Positions 17,976-25,881 are shown, counted from the first letter of the stretch. The stretch is DNA of 64,000 bases from Tenacibaculum aquimarinum (GCF_022478115.1 NZ_JAKGSC010000001.1:992001-1056000), one strand, 5' to 3'. Notes: generated from the sequence alone by a model not told the origin. Translations and numbers: made by a program.

Positions 17976-18563
17976 TTACTTCTTTCGTTTTATTTTTTTC
18001 TTATTCTCAAATCTAAATTCATATAATTCTTGTAATTCATTCGTTATTTTTTCTTTCCATTGAGTCAGTTTCTCACTATTTTCGCCACTTTCAGTTTCTC
18101 TAATTAGTAATAACCTTTGTTCAGAAAATTCAGTCATTATTTCGTTACTGATTTTATTCATAATGTCAAAACCTTTCGAGATTTTCCATTTTTTTATAAA
18201 TAATCTCTTTCTAAATTTTCGTGCGTGAATTTCGGCAAGGTCAAATTGAGTTTGTTGAAACTCGATTCGTTCAGCAATATTCTCAACTTTAGTCGTATCT
18301 ATCCAAGAAGCATTTCCTAAAAATAAATTTCCAATTTTATTGTTTAAATTTCGTTTCAAAAAATCAAATCCTTGTGCTGAATAAGAAATCATAAATTGAC
18401 TGTAAACAGCTTCATTGTTTTCTCCACTAATTTTTATTTTAAAATCGTCAATTGTTAATTTATTTTCAGAGTTCCATCTTTTTTGTCCATCTTGTAATTC
18501 CTGTCCGAAGCTTAAATTCAAACAAATTATGCTCAATACAATTCCTAAAATTTTTTCTTTCAT
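17976..18563 (-). CDS. secreted DUF922-like protein lacking the HExxH motif, cassette 3
   Basis: A 195-aa protein with a signal peptide ending LSFGQ. The order LTIDDFK, SWIDTTK and FQQTQFDLAEIHARKFRKRLF resembles DUF922-type Zn-protease-like proteins, where the equivalent segment reads HEQxHFDIxExxARKxRK. Here the metal-binding histidines are replaced by F/Q and Q, so it is probably not a metallopeptidase. The C-terminus is a charged helix ending KKKIKRKK. The family call is by memory of the motif. The start is 20 bp from the cassette boundary. Confidence 0.55.
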   Translation of the reverse strand: MKEKILGIVLSIICLNLSFGQELQDGQKRWNSENKLTIDDFKIKISGENNEAVYSQFMISYSAQGFDFLKRNLNNKIGNLFLGNASWIDTTKVENIAERIEFQQTQFDLAEIHARKFRKRLFIKKWKISKGFDIMNKISNEIMTEFSEQRLLLIRETESGENSEKLTQWKEKITNELQELYEFRFENKKKIKRKK

Positions 18564-18582
18564 TTTGGATTTTTTTTCAACT

Positions 18583-18722
18583 TGTGGGCAACGTTGTTGT
18601 GTATTGAAAGTTGCGTTTAAAATGAACGGCTATTTTCCGCAGGAAAATAGAAGTTTATAAAAATGCAACAAACTTTGGTTAAGCTAAAAATAAGCAATTT
18701 TTATTACACGGTGTTGGCTACA
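18583..18722 (-). repeat. cassette-site element D (attC-like)
   Basis: A 140-nt element. Arms near 18599-18614 and 18693-18709 pair with two G.T and two T.G wobbles on the + strand and one T.T mismatch. The inner hairpin is a 9-bp stem CTATTTTCC-gca-GGAAAATAG at 18630-18650. It overlaps the 3' end of the cassette-4 gene and supplies its stop codon. Confidence 0.78.
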
Positions 18723-19174
18723 GTTTTTTCTTTTCCGTTTCTACTTTTATTCACCCATTTTAAGCTTAATTTAATTCCTATTAATATGCTAATTCCAACA
18801 ATAAAAAAAAGAGCATTTTCTCCTTCAAATTGCTGATAAAAAATTCCAACATATAAAACTGTTATAATTCCTTTTGCAATAAGTAAATAGGCAATAAATT
18901 GATGAAAAATCAGACTTTTTGAAAAGTTTAATGATAAAGGGTTTTCATTCCAATTTGGTATTTCAAAATCAATTCCAAACAAACTCCAAAACTTAGTTAC
19001 TAAAGGAAAAAATATTATAATAAATAAAAAGAGCAGAAAACTTATTCCAATATAAAACTCATTCCGTAATTCTCTACTTTCATTAAAACTTAAGAAGGTT
19101 AATGATAACAAACTAAACGTTATTATTAGAAGACTTTTAATTTTTCCCGTTTTGTTCCAGTTTTTAATTTTCAT
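18704..19174 (-). CDS. four-helix membrane protein, cassette 4
   Basis: A 156-aa protein with four predicted TM helices (about residues 13-30, 40-62, 88-108 and 118-140) and Lys/Asn-rich ends. No family recognised. The last residues VANTV and the TAA stop are encoded inside element D (18704-18722), so its natural C-terminus depends on the recombination site. The start is 31 bp from the cassette boundary. Confidence 0.6.
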   Translation of the reverse strand: MKIKNWNKTGKIKSLLIITFSLLSLTFLSFNESRELRNEFYIGISFLLFLFIIIFFPLVTKFWSLFGIDFEIPNWNENPLSLNFSKSLIFHQFIAYLLIAKGIITVLYVGIFYQQFEGENALFFIVGISILIGIKLSLKWVNKSRNGKEKTVANTV

Positions 19175-19205
19175 TTTTTTCTTTTTCAGAGCTTGAGTGA
19201 GTAAT

Positions 19206-19344
19206 TGTTGCCAACGTTTATGTATAAGAATAGTTGCGGGTTTGTATGCGAGGAATTTCCGAAGGAAATTCAGACGTTACAAACACGCAACAACCTTTGA
19301 TTAAGCACTAAACCGCAATTATTTTTATACGGTGTTGTGCATAG
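19206..19344 (-). repeat. cassette-site element E (attC-like)
   Basis: A 139-nt element. The arms GTATAAGAATAGTTGC and GCAATTATTTTTATAC pair with two G.T wobbles on the + strand. The inner hairpin GAATTTCC-gaa-GGAAATTC is at 19253-19271. It shares the flanking partial stem with element B. Confidence 0.8.
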
Positions 19345-19347
19345 TTT

Positions 19348-19746
19348 TTATTCATTTACAACTCCGATAAACATTAAATATTCAATTTCAGTATCGTAAA
19401 TTTCAAATAATTCATTTTTCGTCAATTCAACTTTTTCCTTATTCAGAGCATATTCCACAAGGTCATTCGTATCCAATTCAGTATTAGGTTCAGTTCCGTC
19501 TTCTGAATTCGGATTCTCGGAAATCAGTCCGATTTTATTCATATAATTTTCTTCCGCAATTAATGCGTCACGAATCAAATTCAAGTCAGATGCTCCTTTT
19601 TCCAATTTTAATGCTATAAAACAAGAAGCCTCATCTAAATCATAGATTTCTTTTCCAGCATTATTTTCATTTACGGAACAAAATGGTTCGTTTTTGCAGG
19701 AACTCAAAATGAGAATTATTAATAAAATTCCGAATATTTTTTTCAT
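19348..19746 (-). CDS. small lipoprotein, cassette 5
   Basis: A 132-aa protein with a lipoprotein signal peptide (hydrophobic run, then lipobox LSSC at about residues 14-17), so it is membrane-anchored. The mature part is very acidic, with no domain I recognise and one further Cys pair candidate (FC, SCF). The start is 20 bp from the cassette boundary. Confidence 0.65.
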   Translation of the reverse strand: MKKIFGILLIILILSSCKNEPFCSVNENNAGKEIYDLDEASCFIALKLEKGASDLNLIRDALIAEENYMNKIGLISENPNSEDGTEPNTELDTNDLVEYALNKEKVELTKNELFEIYDTEIEYLMFIGVVNE

Positions 19747-19765
19747 TTCGTGAGTTTTCTCAAAT

Positions 19766-19968
19766 TATGCACAACGGTCTTGTGTATGAAACGTAGCGTA
19801 TAAATAAACGCTAACTTTTCGGATTAAGCACGAGCCGAATTTTTTATTTTTATGTTTAATTTTCTTTTATAAATATAACCAAATAAAAAATTTGGCGTAC
19901 TTTGTAAATATACAAAAACCTCTCTGAAAGCCTATAATAGCTATGTTTTATACACGTTGTTGTAAGTA
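19766..19968 (-). repeat. cassette-site element F, long variant (attC-like)
   Basis: A 203-nt element following the type IIG gene. GTGTATGAAAC (19782-19792) pairs with GTTTTATACAC (19945-19955) with one G.T wobble on the + strand. It keeps the right-hand motif ATTAAGCAC of the other elements but has a different core, with stems TAGCGT/ACGCTA and CCAAAT/ATTTGG. Together with its flanks it accounts for the non-coding stretch 19747-20116. Confidence 0.7.
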
Positions 19969-20020
19969 GTGCTTTTCACGTTCTGCTTGGTTTTCCGATG
20001 TTTATTTTAGTTCAAATGTG

Positions 20021-20106
20021 AGCGTTGGCAAGACATACTCTTTTGCAATTTTTGGCGTAGCGTTGGCTGTAGCGAATTGCGAATGTGTATGGCTTTGAGC
20101 GTTGGC
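20021..20106. repeat. AGCGTTGGC repeats, left of the type IIG gene
   Basis: Three copies of AGCGTTGGC lie at 20021-20029, 20059-20067 and 20098-20106, between element F and the type IIG stop codon. The motif recurs on the other side of the gene. Confidence 0.7.
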
Positions 20107-20116
20107 TTTTCATTTT

Positions 20117-23100
20117 CTAAATATTCTTTTCAATCGTTGCAATTTCAGTCGGTTCAATTTGGTAAAGCTCGTAGATAGTCGAGTTGATTTCGCTTTCGGC
20201 TTTTCCTAATTCCGTTGTAAGTTGCTCCAATTCTTTTGTTAATTGTATTTCTCGGTCAAAATTGTTTTCCGTTTTTGCTTTTTCCAACAATTCTTGGTAA
20301 TCAGACATTTTTTGGGTTTTAGAAATAATACTGTTAACTAAATCAGCAATTTTGTCTTGAGTTTCAATACTCGGATTTATTAAAGGCAAATTCTCTAAAG
20401 GTGTTTTGTCTATTTGGTAATTGTTTCCTTGCATTTTTCCTTTGTACTTTAGCCAAAATGCAATCAAATTCGAGTTTAAAATTCCTGTTAGATACTTTTG
20501 ATTAATTCTATCTGTTTTTATGACCATAAAAGTCCTATTAACGTAAGTATCAAAATCTGTATAAGTAAATCTTGGACGAACTGAACATTTTCTTAATGAA
20601 AATATTTTTTCTCCTTTAAAATACTTTTCGTCTCTCGAACGATGTAATCCATAAGGTTTGTTTACCGAAGTAAAAACGTCTAAAAACTTGTCTAAATGCT
20701 CTTTTACGTTTGGATAAGGAAGTATTTTTTCTTCGTTTTTGAAACTTGAATCTGTGTAAATAATCCAAAGTTTATTTTTTGGATTACCATAGTATTGTTG
20801 TAATTCTGTTGTTGTGTAAAATGGTTTTAAAAGTTCTTTTTCCTTTTGATTTAAGTTCAAATTGTCATATTCAGATTGACTTAAATTAAAAATTCCATCT
20901 CCAATTTCTACGTTTTCGATTACTTCTTTATGCTTTTTATTTACGAAATCTTGCAATAAATCAATTCCTGAAGCAATTTCTTTAGAATCTAAACTAAAAT
21001 TTTCTTTTGCTTTAATTTTCTCAATTATCAAATTGAGTTCTGCATTTATAAAATTAATTGGTTGATTTAATAAATCTTTCTTAACGATGTTTGATGTAAA
21101 ATACTCGTATTTCTCGTCTGCGATTTTTTCTAAAAATAGTTGAGCGTCTTCGTGTTTTATTTTACTGTTAAGCACTTTGGAAAAGTTAAGACCATAATTC
21201 TCATTATTATCACTTCTTTGCATAATGTAAATCATAGTTTGAATACCTGCGGAATCAAAAACTTTAAAATCGCTAAAGTCTATAAAATCTACAATTTTAC
21301 CCTTTTCAATAATATAATCTCTAAATTTTGAAGCACCATCATTAGTTATCCAATTGTTAGGTGCTATGTAACCAATTAAACCGTAATCTTTTTTAATAAT
21401 GTCTAAAGCTAAAGCACCAAAGAAATACCATAAATCCATTTTTCCTTGATAGCACGAATGTTCGTGTAAGCCATCAAAAGCTGACTTGTTCGTAGCCTCT
21501 TTTATGTATGGTGGATTTCCAATAACAACATCAAAACCTCCATTTTTCATAATGCTTGGAAATTCTTTGTTCCAATCAAATTCTGATGCTAAAAGAGAAT
21601 TACCACATTTAATATTATTATTTAATTTAGACAGTTTACGGTCTTTTTTTGCTGTGCGAAGCCAAAGCGATAATTGGGCAATTTCAACACTTTCTTCATT
21701 AATATCTACTCCAAAAAGGTTGTTTTCTAAAATGTTTTTATCTGTATCGAATAATCGCAAAGGTGAGTTTGTTAAGTCCGCAATTATGTCGTCTATTTTT
21801 TCGTGTTCTTCAATTAAGTAATTTAATGCTTGATTTAAAAAAGCTCCACTTCCACAAGCTGGGTCAATAACTTTTAGGTTTGTCAACCAATTTTTATATT
21901 CGGTTAAAGTTTTAAATAACTTTTTCCCTTTTACCGTTAAAGTCTTGTCTTTTTTTAGAAATGAATCATCATATTCAATTTCTTCAATGTCGAGTTCTTT
22001 TCTTTTGTCGATGCAAAGTTTTCCAATTGTATTTGCGACAATGTAAGTTGTTATATATTTTGGTGTATAAAAAACACCATCTTTTTTTCTTTTCGTTCTT
22101 TTTTGGTCGGAAACTGTTCCCTCAATTTCTGCGGTTACTTCTTCGATTTCATTGAGTGAATGCTCAAAAATATGACCAAGAATATTTACGTCAACTTCTG
22201 TGTTAAAATCATAAGTTGATAATTTTTTTAAATCGTCAATTAATATTTCATCATCAATATTTAAGTTGTTGAGCAACAAATCTTCGTAGAATAATCCACC
22301 ATTGTAAGCTGGAATATTGTCGGATTCTTTTTTTCCTTTTCTACCAATGTTCATATAACCGAAATACTGCTTGAAAATTTCGTAAATTGGCTTGTAAGCG
22401 TCTTCTTCTTTTAATATGTCAAAACGCTTAATTATTCTTGAAATTGAATTTGGTGGCAATAAACCACTATCTTCTGCAAAAAGTATGAATAAAAATCGGT
22501 CTAATAGTTTTTGAGACTTTTTGAATAGTAATAACTTATCATCATCAGGATGATTGGCAATAAGATTATTGAACAGTTTATTTTTGAAATGAGAATAGTC
22601 TTTATAAAGTTCTTCTGAAATTTCCTTTTCGTGAAACTGTGTTTCTTTTTTGAGCTTAATTGGAAGATTTGAAAAAATACTTTCTTTATGTAGAATTAAG
22701 TATAGTAATTCAAATCGTTCTCTGTCGAGATAAAATAAATCAAATTCCTCAAATTCAGTAGAGTAGTCGATGTAAAATCGAATTTTTTGAAAATTTGAAG
22801 TTATTACATATTTACATTCTGGTTGATTGTTTTTGTAATTAAAAGCTTGTTGAGTAATTTTTGTTAAGTCCTTTGTTTTTGTTGACTTTAACTCAATTAC
22901 TGCAATTGCATTTTCTTCTTTTAAAATTGCTCCATCTGCTTTTTTTCCGTCCGTTTGGTTTTTAAATTCTCGTTGTAAATCAAAATTTTCGTCCGGACGA
23001 AGTGTATAACCTAAAACGTCAACAAATATTTCTCGTAAAAATCCATCTTGATATTCTTCTTCTTTGAGCGTTTTTATTTGCTCAATTTTCGCAGAATTGT

Positions 23101-23194
23101 AATTCAGTCGGAATGTTTGGAAAGCTTTTTCTACCTTTTCTTGGTCAAGATTTTTAAGGTGTTTTTTTATTACGGATTTCTGAAATATTGGCAT
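20117..23194 (-). CDS. type IIG restriction-modification enzyme (Eco57I-like), cassette 6
   Basis: A 1025-aa single-chain enzyme. The N-terminal nuclease domain has a PD-(D/E)XK pattern (D87 and E101-L-K103). An N6-adenine methyltransferase core has the AdoMet motif DPACGSGAF near residue 444 and the catalytic NPPY near 559. A target-recognition region follows (about 600-980), with a C-terminal coiled coil (970-1010). It would cut unmodified DNA and protect host DNA by adenine methylation. It is intact and by far the largest cassette, with 150 bp of repeat-containing spacer on each side. Confidence 0.88.
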   Translation of the reverse strand: MPIFQKSVIKKHLKNLDQEKVEKAFQTFRLNYNSAKIEQIKTLKEEEYQDGFLREIFVDVLGYTLRPDENFDLQREFKNQTDGKKADGAILKEENAIAVIELKSTKTKDLTKITQQAFNYKNNQPECKYVITSNFQKIRFYIDYSTEFEEFDLFYLDRERFELLYLILHKESIFSNLPIKLKKETQFHEKEISEELYKDYSHFKNKLFNNLIANHPDDDKLLLFKKSQKLLDRFLFILFAEDSGLLPPNSISRIIKRFDILKEEDAYKPIYEIFKQYFGYMNIGRKGKKESDNIPAYNGGLFYEDLLLNNLNIDDEILIDDLKKLSTYDFNTEVDVNILGHIFEHSLNEIEEVTAEIEGTVSDQKRTKRKKDGVFYTPKYITTYIVANTIGKLCIDKRKELDIEEIEYDDSFLKKDKTLTVKGKKLFKTLTEYKNWLTNLKVIDPACGSGAFLNQALNYLIEEHEKIDDIIADLTNSPLRLFDTDKNILENNLFGVDINEESVEIAQLSLWLRTAKKDRKLSKLNNNIKCGNSLLASEFDWNKEFPSIMKNGGFDVVIGNPPYIKEATNKSAFDGLHEHSCYQGKMDLWYFFGALALDIIKKDYGLIGYIAPNNWITNDGASKFRDYIIEKGKIVDFIDFSDFKVFDSAGIQTMIYIMQRSDNNENYGLNFSKVLNSKIKHEDAQLFLEKIADEKYEYFTSNIVKKDLLNQPINFINAELNLIIEKIKAKENFSLDSKEIASGIDLLQDFVNKKHKEVIENVEIGDGIFNLSQSEYDNLNLNQKEKELLKPFYTTTELQQYYGNPKNKLWIIYTDSSFKNEEKILPYPNVKEHLDKFLDVFTSVNKPYGLHRSRDEKYFKGEKIFSLRKCSVRPRFTYTDFDTYVNRTFMVIKTDRINQKYLTGILNSNLIAFWLKYKGKMQGNNYQIDKTPLENLPLINPSIETQDKIADLVNSIISKTQKMSDYQELLEKAKTENNFDREIQLTKELEQLTTELGKAESEINSTIYELYQIEPTEIATIEKNI

Positions 23195-23237
23195 TTATTT
23201 TGGTTCGGTTTTTTCTTTCACAAGATACTATTTTTCG

Positions 23238-23340
23238 AGCGTTGGCAGGAAACAGCTCTTTTATTTTTTTAGCGTTGGCATTTCGCGTTGGCAAAAAAAA
23301 TGAATGTGCTGTTTTAGCGTTGGCTTTTTTAGTTCAAATG
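23238..23340. repeat. AGCGTTGGC repeats, right of the type IIG gene
   Basis: Copies lie at 23238-23246, 23271-23279, 23284-23292 (first base C) and 23316-23324. A 14-bp direct repeat, TTTTAGTTCAAATG, is shared by both flanks of the type IIG gene (20005-20018 and 23327-23340). No gene lies in 23195-23408. Confidence 0.7.
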
Positions 23341-23365
23341 TTCAATTTTAGCTCGATTTTCGCAT

Positions 23366-23408
23366 TACTTACAACTGGTTATATCAAATCAAATATATTG
23401 ATTTTTGG
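23366..23408 (-). promoter_or_regulatory. array entry boundary, candidate attI-like site
   Basis: TACTTACAAC (23366-23375) is the complement of the far boundary of cassette 6 (19959-19968). The 33 bp between it and the recombinase stop codon contain TGGTTA twice (23376-23381 and again near 23402). By position this is where an insertion site would be expected; no functional evidence. Confidence 0.4.
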
Positions 23409-24578
23409 TTAAATATTTCGGGATAATAAAACATTTCCCTTATCATTATCCCTTTTATTTAATCTCTGTAATGCAATATCTAGAGGATTTTGTATTTCCA
23501 TTAAATCCTTTCTTTTTACATGAGTGTAAATCATTGTTGTTTCTGGTTTTGCATGTCCTAATAGAGATTGAATGTATCTAATGTCTACACCATTTTCTAG
23601 TAAATGTGTTGCATAGCTATGTCTTAAAGTATGTGGTGTAACCGTTTTCTTTATCTGTGCTTTTTCACAGCTTTTCTTCAAAAATTGTCTGACAGATGCT
23701 GTGCTATATTTCCCTTTATTTTTGCCTTCAACAAAATAAATTTCAGGTTTATAACTATAGTAGTAATTAGATAATAAAGGCATAAAACTATCTGCTAAAC
23801 TAACATATCTGTCCTTTCTTCCTTTTCCATTAACAATCTTTAATTGCTTTCTTTCTAAATGAAAATCGGTTAATTTTAAGTTTGTTAATTCACTAATTCT
23901 TAATCCACAAGAGTAAATTAAAGCCAAAATTGCTCTGTGTTTTAAATTTTGAGTACAGCCAATTATTTTTAAAACTTCTTCTTGAGATAAAACATTTGGT
24001 AGTTTTCTAGACTTTTTTGGACGTTCTAATTCTAAGTTATTAATGTGTGTCTTTGGATAAAAAAGAATGAATATTTTTAAGGCACTTACAAATTGCCTTT
24101 GAGAACTAATAGAGTAGTCTCGTTCTATAAATACTTTTTCAATAAAAAGCTCTACATCTCTATTTGTTAGCTCTTCTAAAGGTTTTTCTGTATGAAAATT
24201 AACAAAATCTGCAACAAAAAAAGTGTACGTTTGTATGGTGCTTTTACTATATCTTTTTCCTTTTAAAAATAAATAGAAGTTATTAAGTAAATCTTTTTGA
24301 TCTTGAGTTAAGCTTTTTTTAAAAAGTGATTTCTTGCTAATCTTAGAAGTGTCTACTTTGGTAATTTCTTTAAAAAGAGATAATATAATTTGTAAATTTT
24401 CTTCGGAATATTTTAGATGCCAAACAGTTAAAGTTTTACTCCAATAAGTCCCTTTTACAGACTTAATTAAAGCAACTAGTTTTTTGTGATACGAAAACCG
24501 AAGTACAAGTTTGTTTTCCTCTCTATGAACTTTTTGTTCAAGGAAGATTGTAGGTAACTTTTCCATTTTTTTTAGCAA
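23409..24578 (-). CDS. tyrosine recombinase, candidate cassette integrase
   Basis: A 389-aa tyrosine recombinase. An N-terminal domain (about residues 8-75) is of a type I associate with Bacteroidota recombinases. A SAM-like core-binding domain (about 95-185) and the catalytic domain follow: Arg in CGLRISELTNL (about 224), Lys in NGKGRKDR (about 250), HTLRHSY (about 320), GHAKPETT (about 342) and the nucleophile in MIYTHV (about 351). The C-terminal block PHTLRHSYATHLL...TTMIYTHV is very close to integron integrases, but the IntI-specific insertion ahead of it is absent. It is codirectional with the cassettes and 28 bp downstream of the YkgJ gene. Confidence 0.88.
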   Translation of the reverse strand: MLKKMEKLPTIFLEQKVHREENKLVLRFSYHKKLVALIKSVKGTYWSKTLTVWHLKYSEENLQIILSLFKEITKVDTSKISKKSLFKKSLTQDQKDLLNNFYLFLKGKRYSKSTIQTYTFFVADFVNFHTEKPLEELTNRDVELFIEKVFIERDYSISSQRQFVSALKIFILFYPKTHINNLELERPKKSRKLPNVLSQEEVLKIIGCTQNLKHRAILALIYSCGLRISELTNLKLTDFHLERKQLKIVNGKGRKDRYVSLADSFMPLLSNYYYSYKPEIYFVEGKNKGKYSTASVRQFLKKSCEKAQIKKTVTPHTLRHSYATHLLENGVDIRYIQSLLGHAKPETTMIYTHVKRKDLMEIQNPLDIALQRLNKRDNDKGNVLLSRNI

Positions 24579-24606
24579 TTACCCAAAGCTAAGAAATTAT
24601 TTTTAA

Positions 24607-25476
24607 TTATTCCTCTTTTGCGCCATGGCTTTTTGCTGTTTCTATCCAAAGCTCGGAAATTCCTTTGGTGTCTGCTCCTAAGCCTCTAGACAAGTGTAGT
24701 GCTACGCCAATTAATAAGATTGAAGCTTGACTTAGTTCTTCCGGTGTTTGTATGCTTCCAAATTCTTCTTGCGCTTTTAAAAGAAGTAATTCATTGTGTT
24801 TTTGAGCAAAAATAACTGGATTTTCAGTCTCGTTAGTTATTGGTGGAATCATTAAAATATCCATCCAGTCATTGCCTATTTTTTTTGCGGAAAATTGATG
24901 AGATGCTTTTCCTATTTCTCTCCAAGCAGTCAATGTTTTTGTGTCTCCAGATTCCGATAAGCCAGAATCTAAAAGTAGCTCAAAACCTAAATCAGCAATG
25001 TTTTGCATCACAATTAAATATTCATTTAGTGCCTTTTCAAATAAATCTGTTTCTTGTCCTTCAAGATATTCGCCAACACTCATTTTTGGTAAATCTAAAA
25101 CTTCAGCGCAATCCGTTAAACAAGGAAATGTATCACCTTCATAAATATAGTGTGCTTTGTTAAATTGAATTTGACGACCTAAAGGATATAAACGACAAGC
25201 TAACGGACGACCCAAATGAACACTACAACCAGCATTTTCTAAATATTGACTACAAGATTTTTGTCCCTTTTTGTCGGTTTTTCCATCAAAAAGTAATTGA
25301 ATACCACCAAATTCAGTATATAAATCACGAAATGCTCTTGGAGTAATTTTTTTCTCTTTACTGAAGTTTAATAATTCCCACGGATTTAACATTACGTCTT
25401 TACCAAAACAACAAGTTCCAGATCTGGAGCAGGTTAGTGGTAATATACTTTCAGAGCTAAGTTTTGTTATTTGCAT
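24607..25476 (-). CDS. YkgJ-family cysteine-cluster protein
   Basis: A 289-aa protein with the YkgJ Cys cluster: CSRSGTCC near residue 17-24, then C and CSVHLGRPLACRLYPLGRQ around residues 73-100. It probably binds a metal (Zn or Fe-S); substrate unknown. It has no signal peptide. It is 21 bp downstream of a small gene that follows polA, so it probably belongs to the polA transcript. Confidence 0.8.
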   Translation of the reverse strand: MQITKLSSESILPLTCSRSGTCCFGKDVMLNPWELLNFSKEKKITPRAFRDLYTEFGGIQLLFDGKTDKKGQKSCSQYLENAGCSVHLGRPLACRLYPLGRQIQFNKAHYIYEGDTFPCLTDCAEVLDLPKMSVGEYLEGQETDLFEKALNEYLIVMQNIADLGFELLLDSGLSESGDTKTLTAWREIGKASHQFSAKKIGNDWMDILMIPPITNETENPVIFAQKHNELLLLKAQEEFGSIQTPEELSQASILLIGVALHLSRGLGADTKGISELWIETAKSHGAKEE

Positions 25477-25497
25477 TTATTAAGAATTTAAAATAAA

Positions 25498-25878
25498 TTA
25501 CCAACTCGCCGAAGGAGAAAATAAAAAATCAGTTGGATTGTCAATGTCATATAAATACTGATAACTTCTGGTTTCTTTTATGCAAAAAGACTCTAAAAGC
25601 TTCACCATATTTTCAAAACCTTCTAAGGTTAAAATGCAGAAAAAATTCTTGTTATCTTGCGTTAATATTCCTTCGTCAGATTTAAATAAACCTAAAATTA
25701 AATTGCAATTTCTTGGCGAAATAAAATCAACTTGAGACAAATCTAACTTTTGCCTTTTGTTAATAATTGTATCTATTATTAAGTCTCTAAATAAGATTGC
25801 TTCTGCTTTCTTAAAATTGTAAAGACGCACAATATTTTCGTCAAGACCATTAACATTTTCTATATAATCTAATTCCAT
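25498..25878 (-). CDS. conserved hypothetical protein downstream of polA
   Basis: A 126-aa soluble protein with no family I recognise. The alternating hydrophobic pattern suggests a small alpha/beta fold, and it ends in SPSASW. It begins 3 bp after the polA stop and is followed 21 bp later by the YkgJ gene, so it is the middle gene of a tight three-gene run. Confidence 0.6.
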   Translation of the reverse strand: MELDYIENVNGLDENIVRLYNFKKAEAILFRDLIIDTIINKRQKLDLSQVDFISPRNCNLILGLFKSDEGILTQDNKNFFCILTLEGFENMVKLLESFCIKETRSYQYLYDIDNPTDFLFSPSASW

Positions 25879-25881
25879 TTT

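Larger units (their letters stand above)
15992..24578 (-). mobile_element. integron-like gene-cassette array with tyrosine recombinase
   Basis: Six single-gene cassettes are in one orientation, each followed by a folded recombination-site-like element (A to F), and a tyrosine recombinase gene lies at the array's upstream end. Cassette boundaries are defined by 10-bp termini complementary across each gene: 16121-16130/17163-17172 (10 of 10), 17292-17301/17832-17841 (10 of 10), 17962-17971/18583-18592 (10 of 10), 18713-18722/19206-19215 (9 of 10), 19335-19344/19766-19775 (10 of 10) and 19959-19968/23366-23375 (10 of 10). All begin GTTG and end CAAC. The integron analogy is inference; the repeats are seen directly. 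Confidence 0.8.

Noticed and set aside
15992-19968. Reading the intergenic repeats as a CRISPR array or insertion sequence
   Set aside because: The repeats are 139-203 nt apart by whole genes, are palindromic, and have no spacers, Cas genes or transposase. Boundaries pair across genes, which neither model predicts.
23376-23408. A defined attI with integrase-binding direct repeats
   Set aside because: Only a repeated TGGTTA is visible; this is too little to claim binding sites, so it is kept as a positional candidate only.
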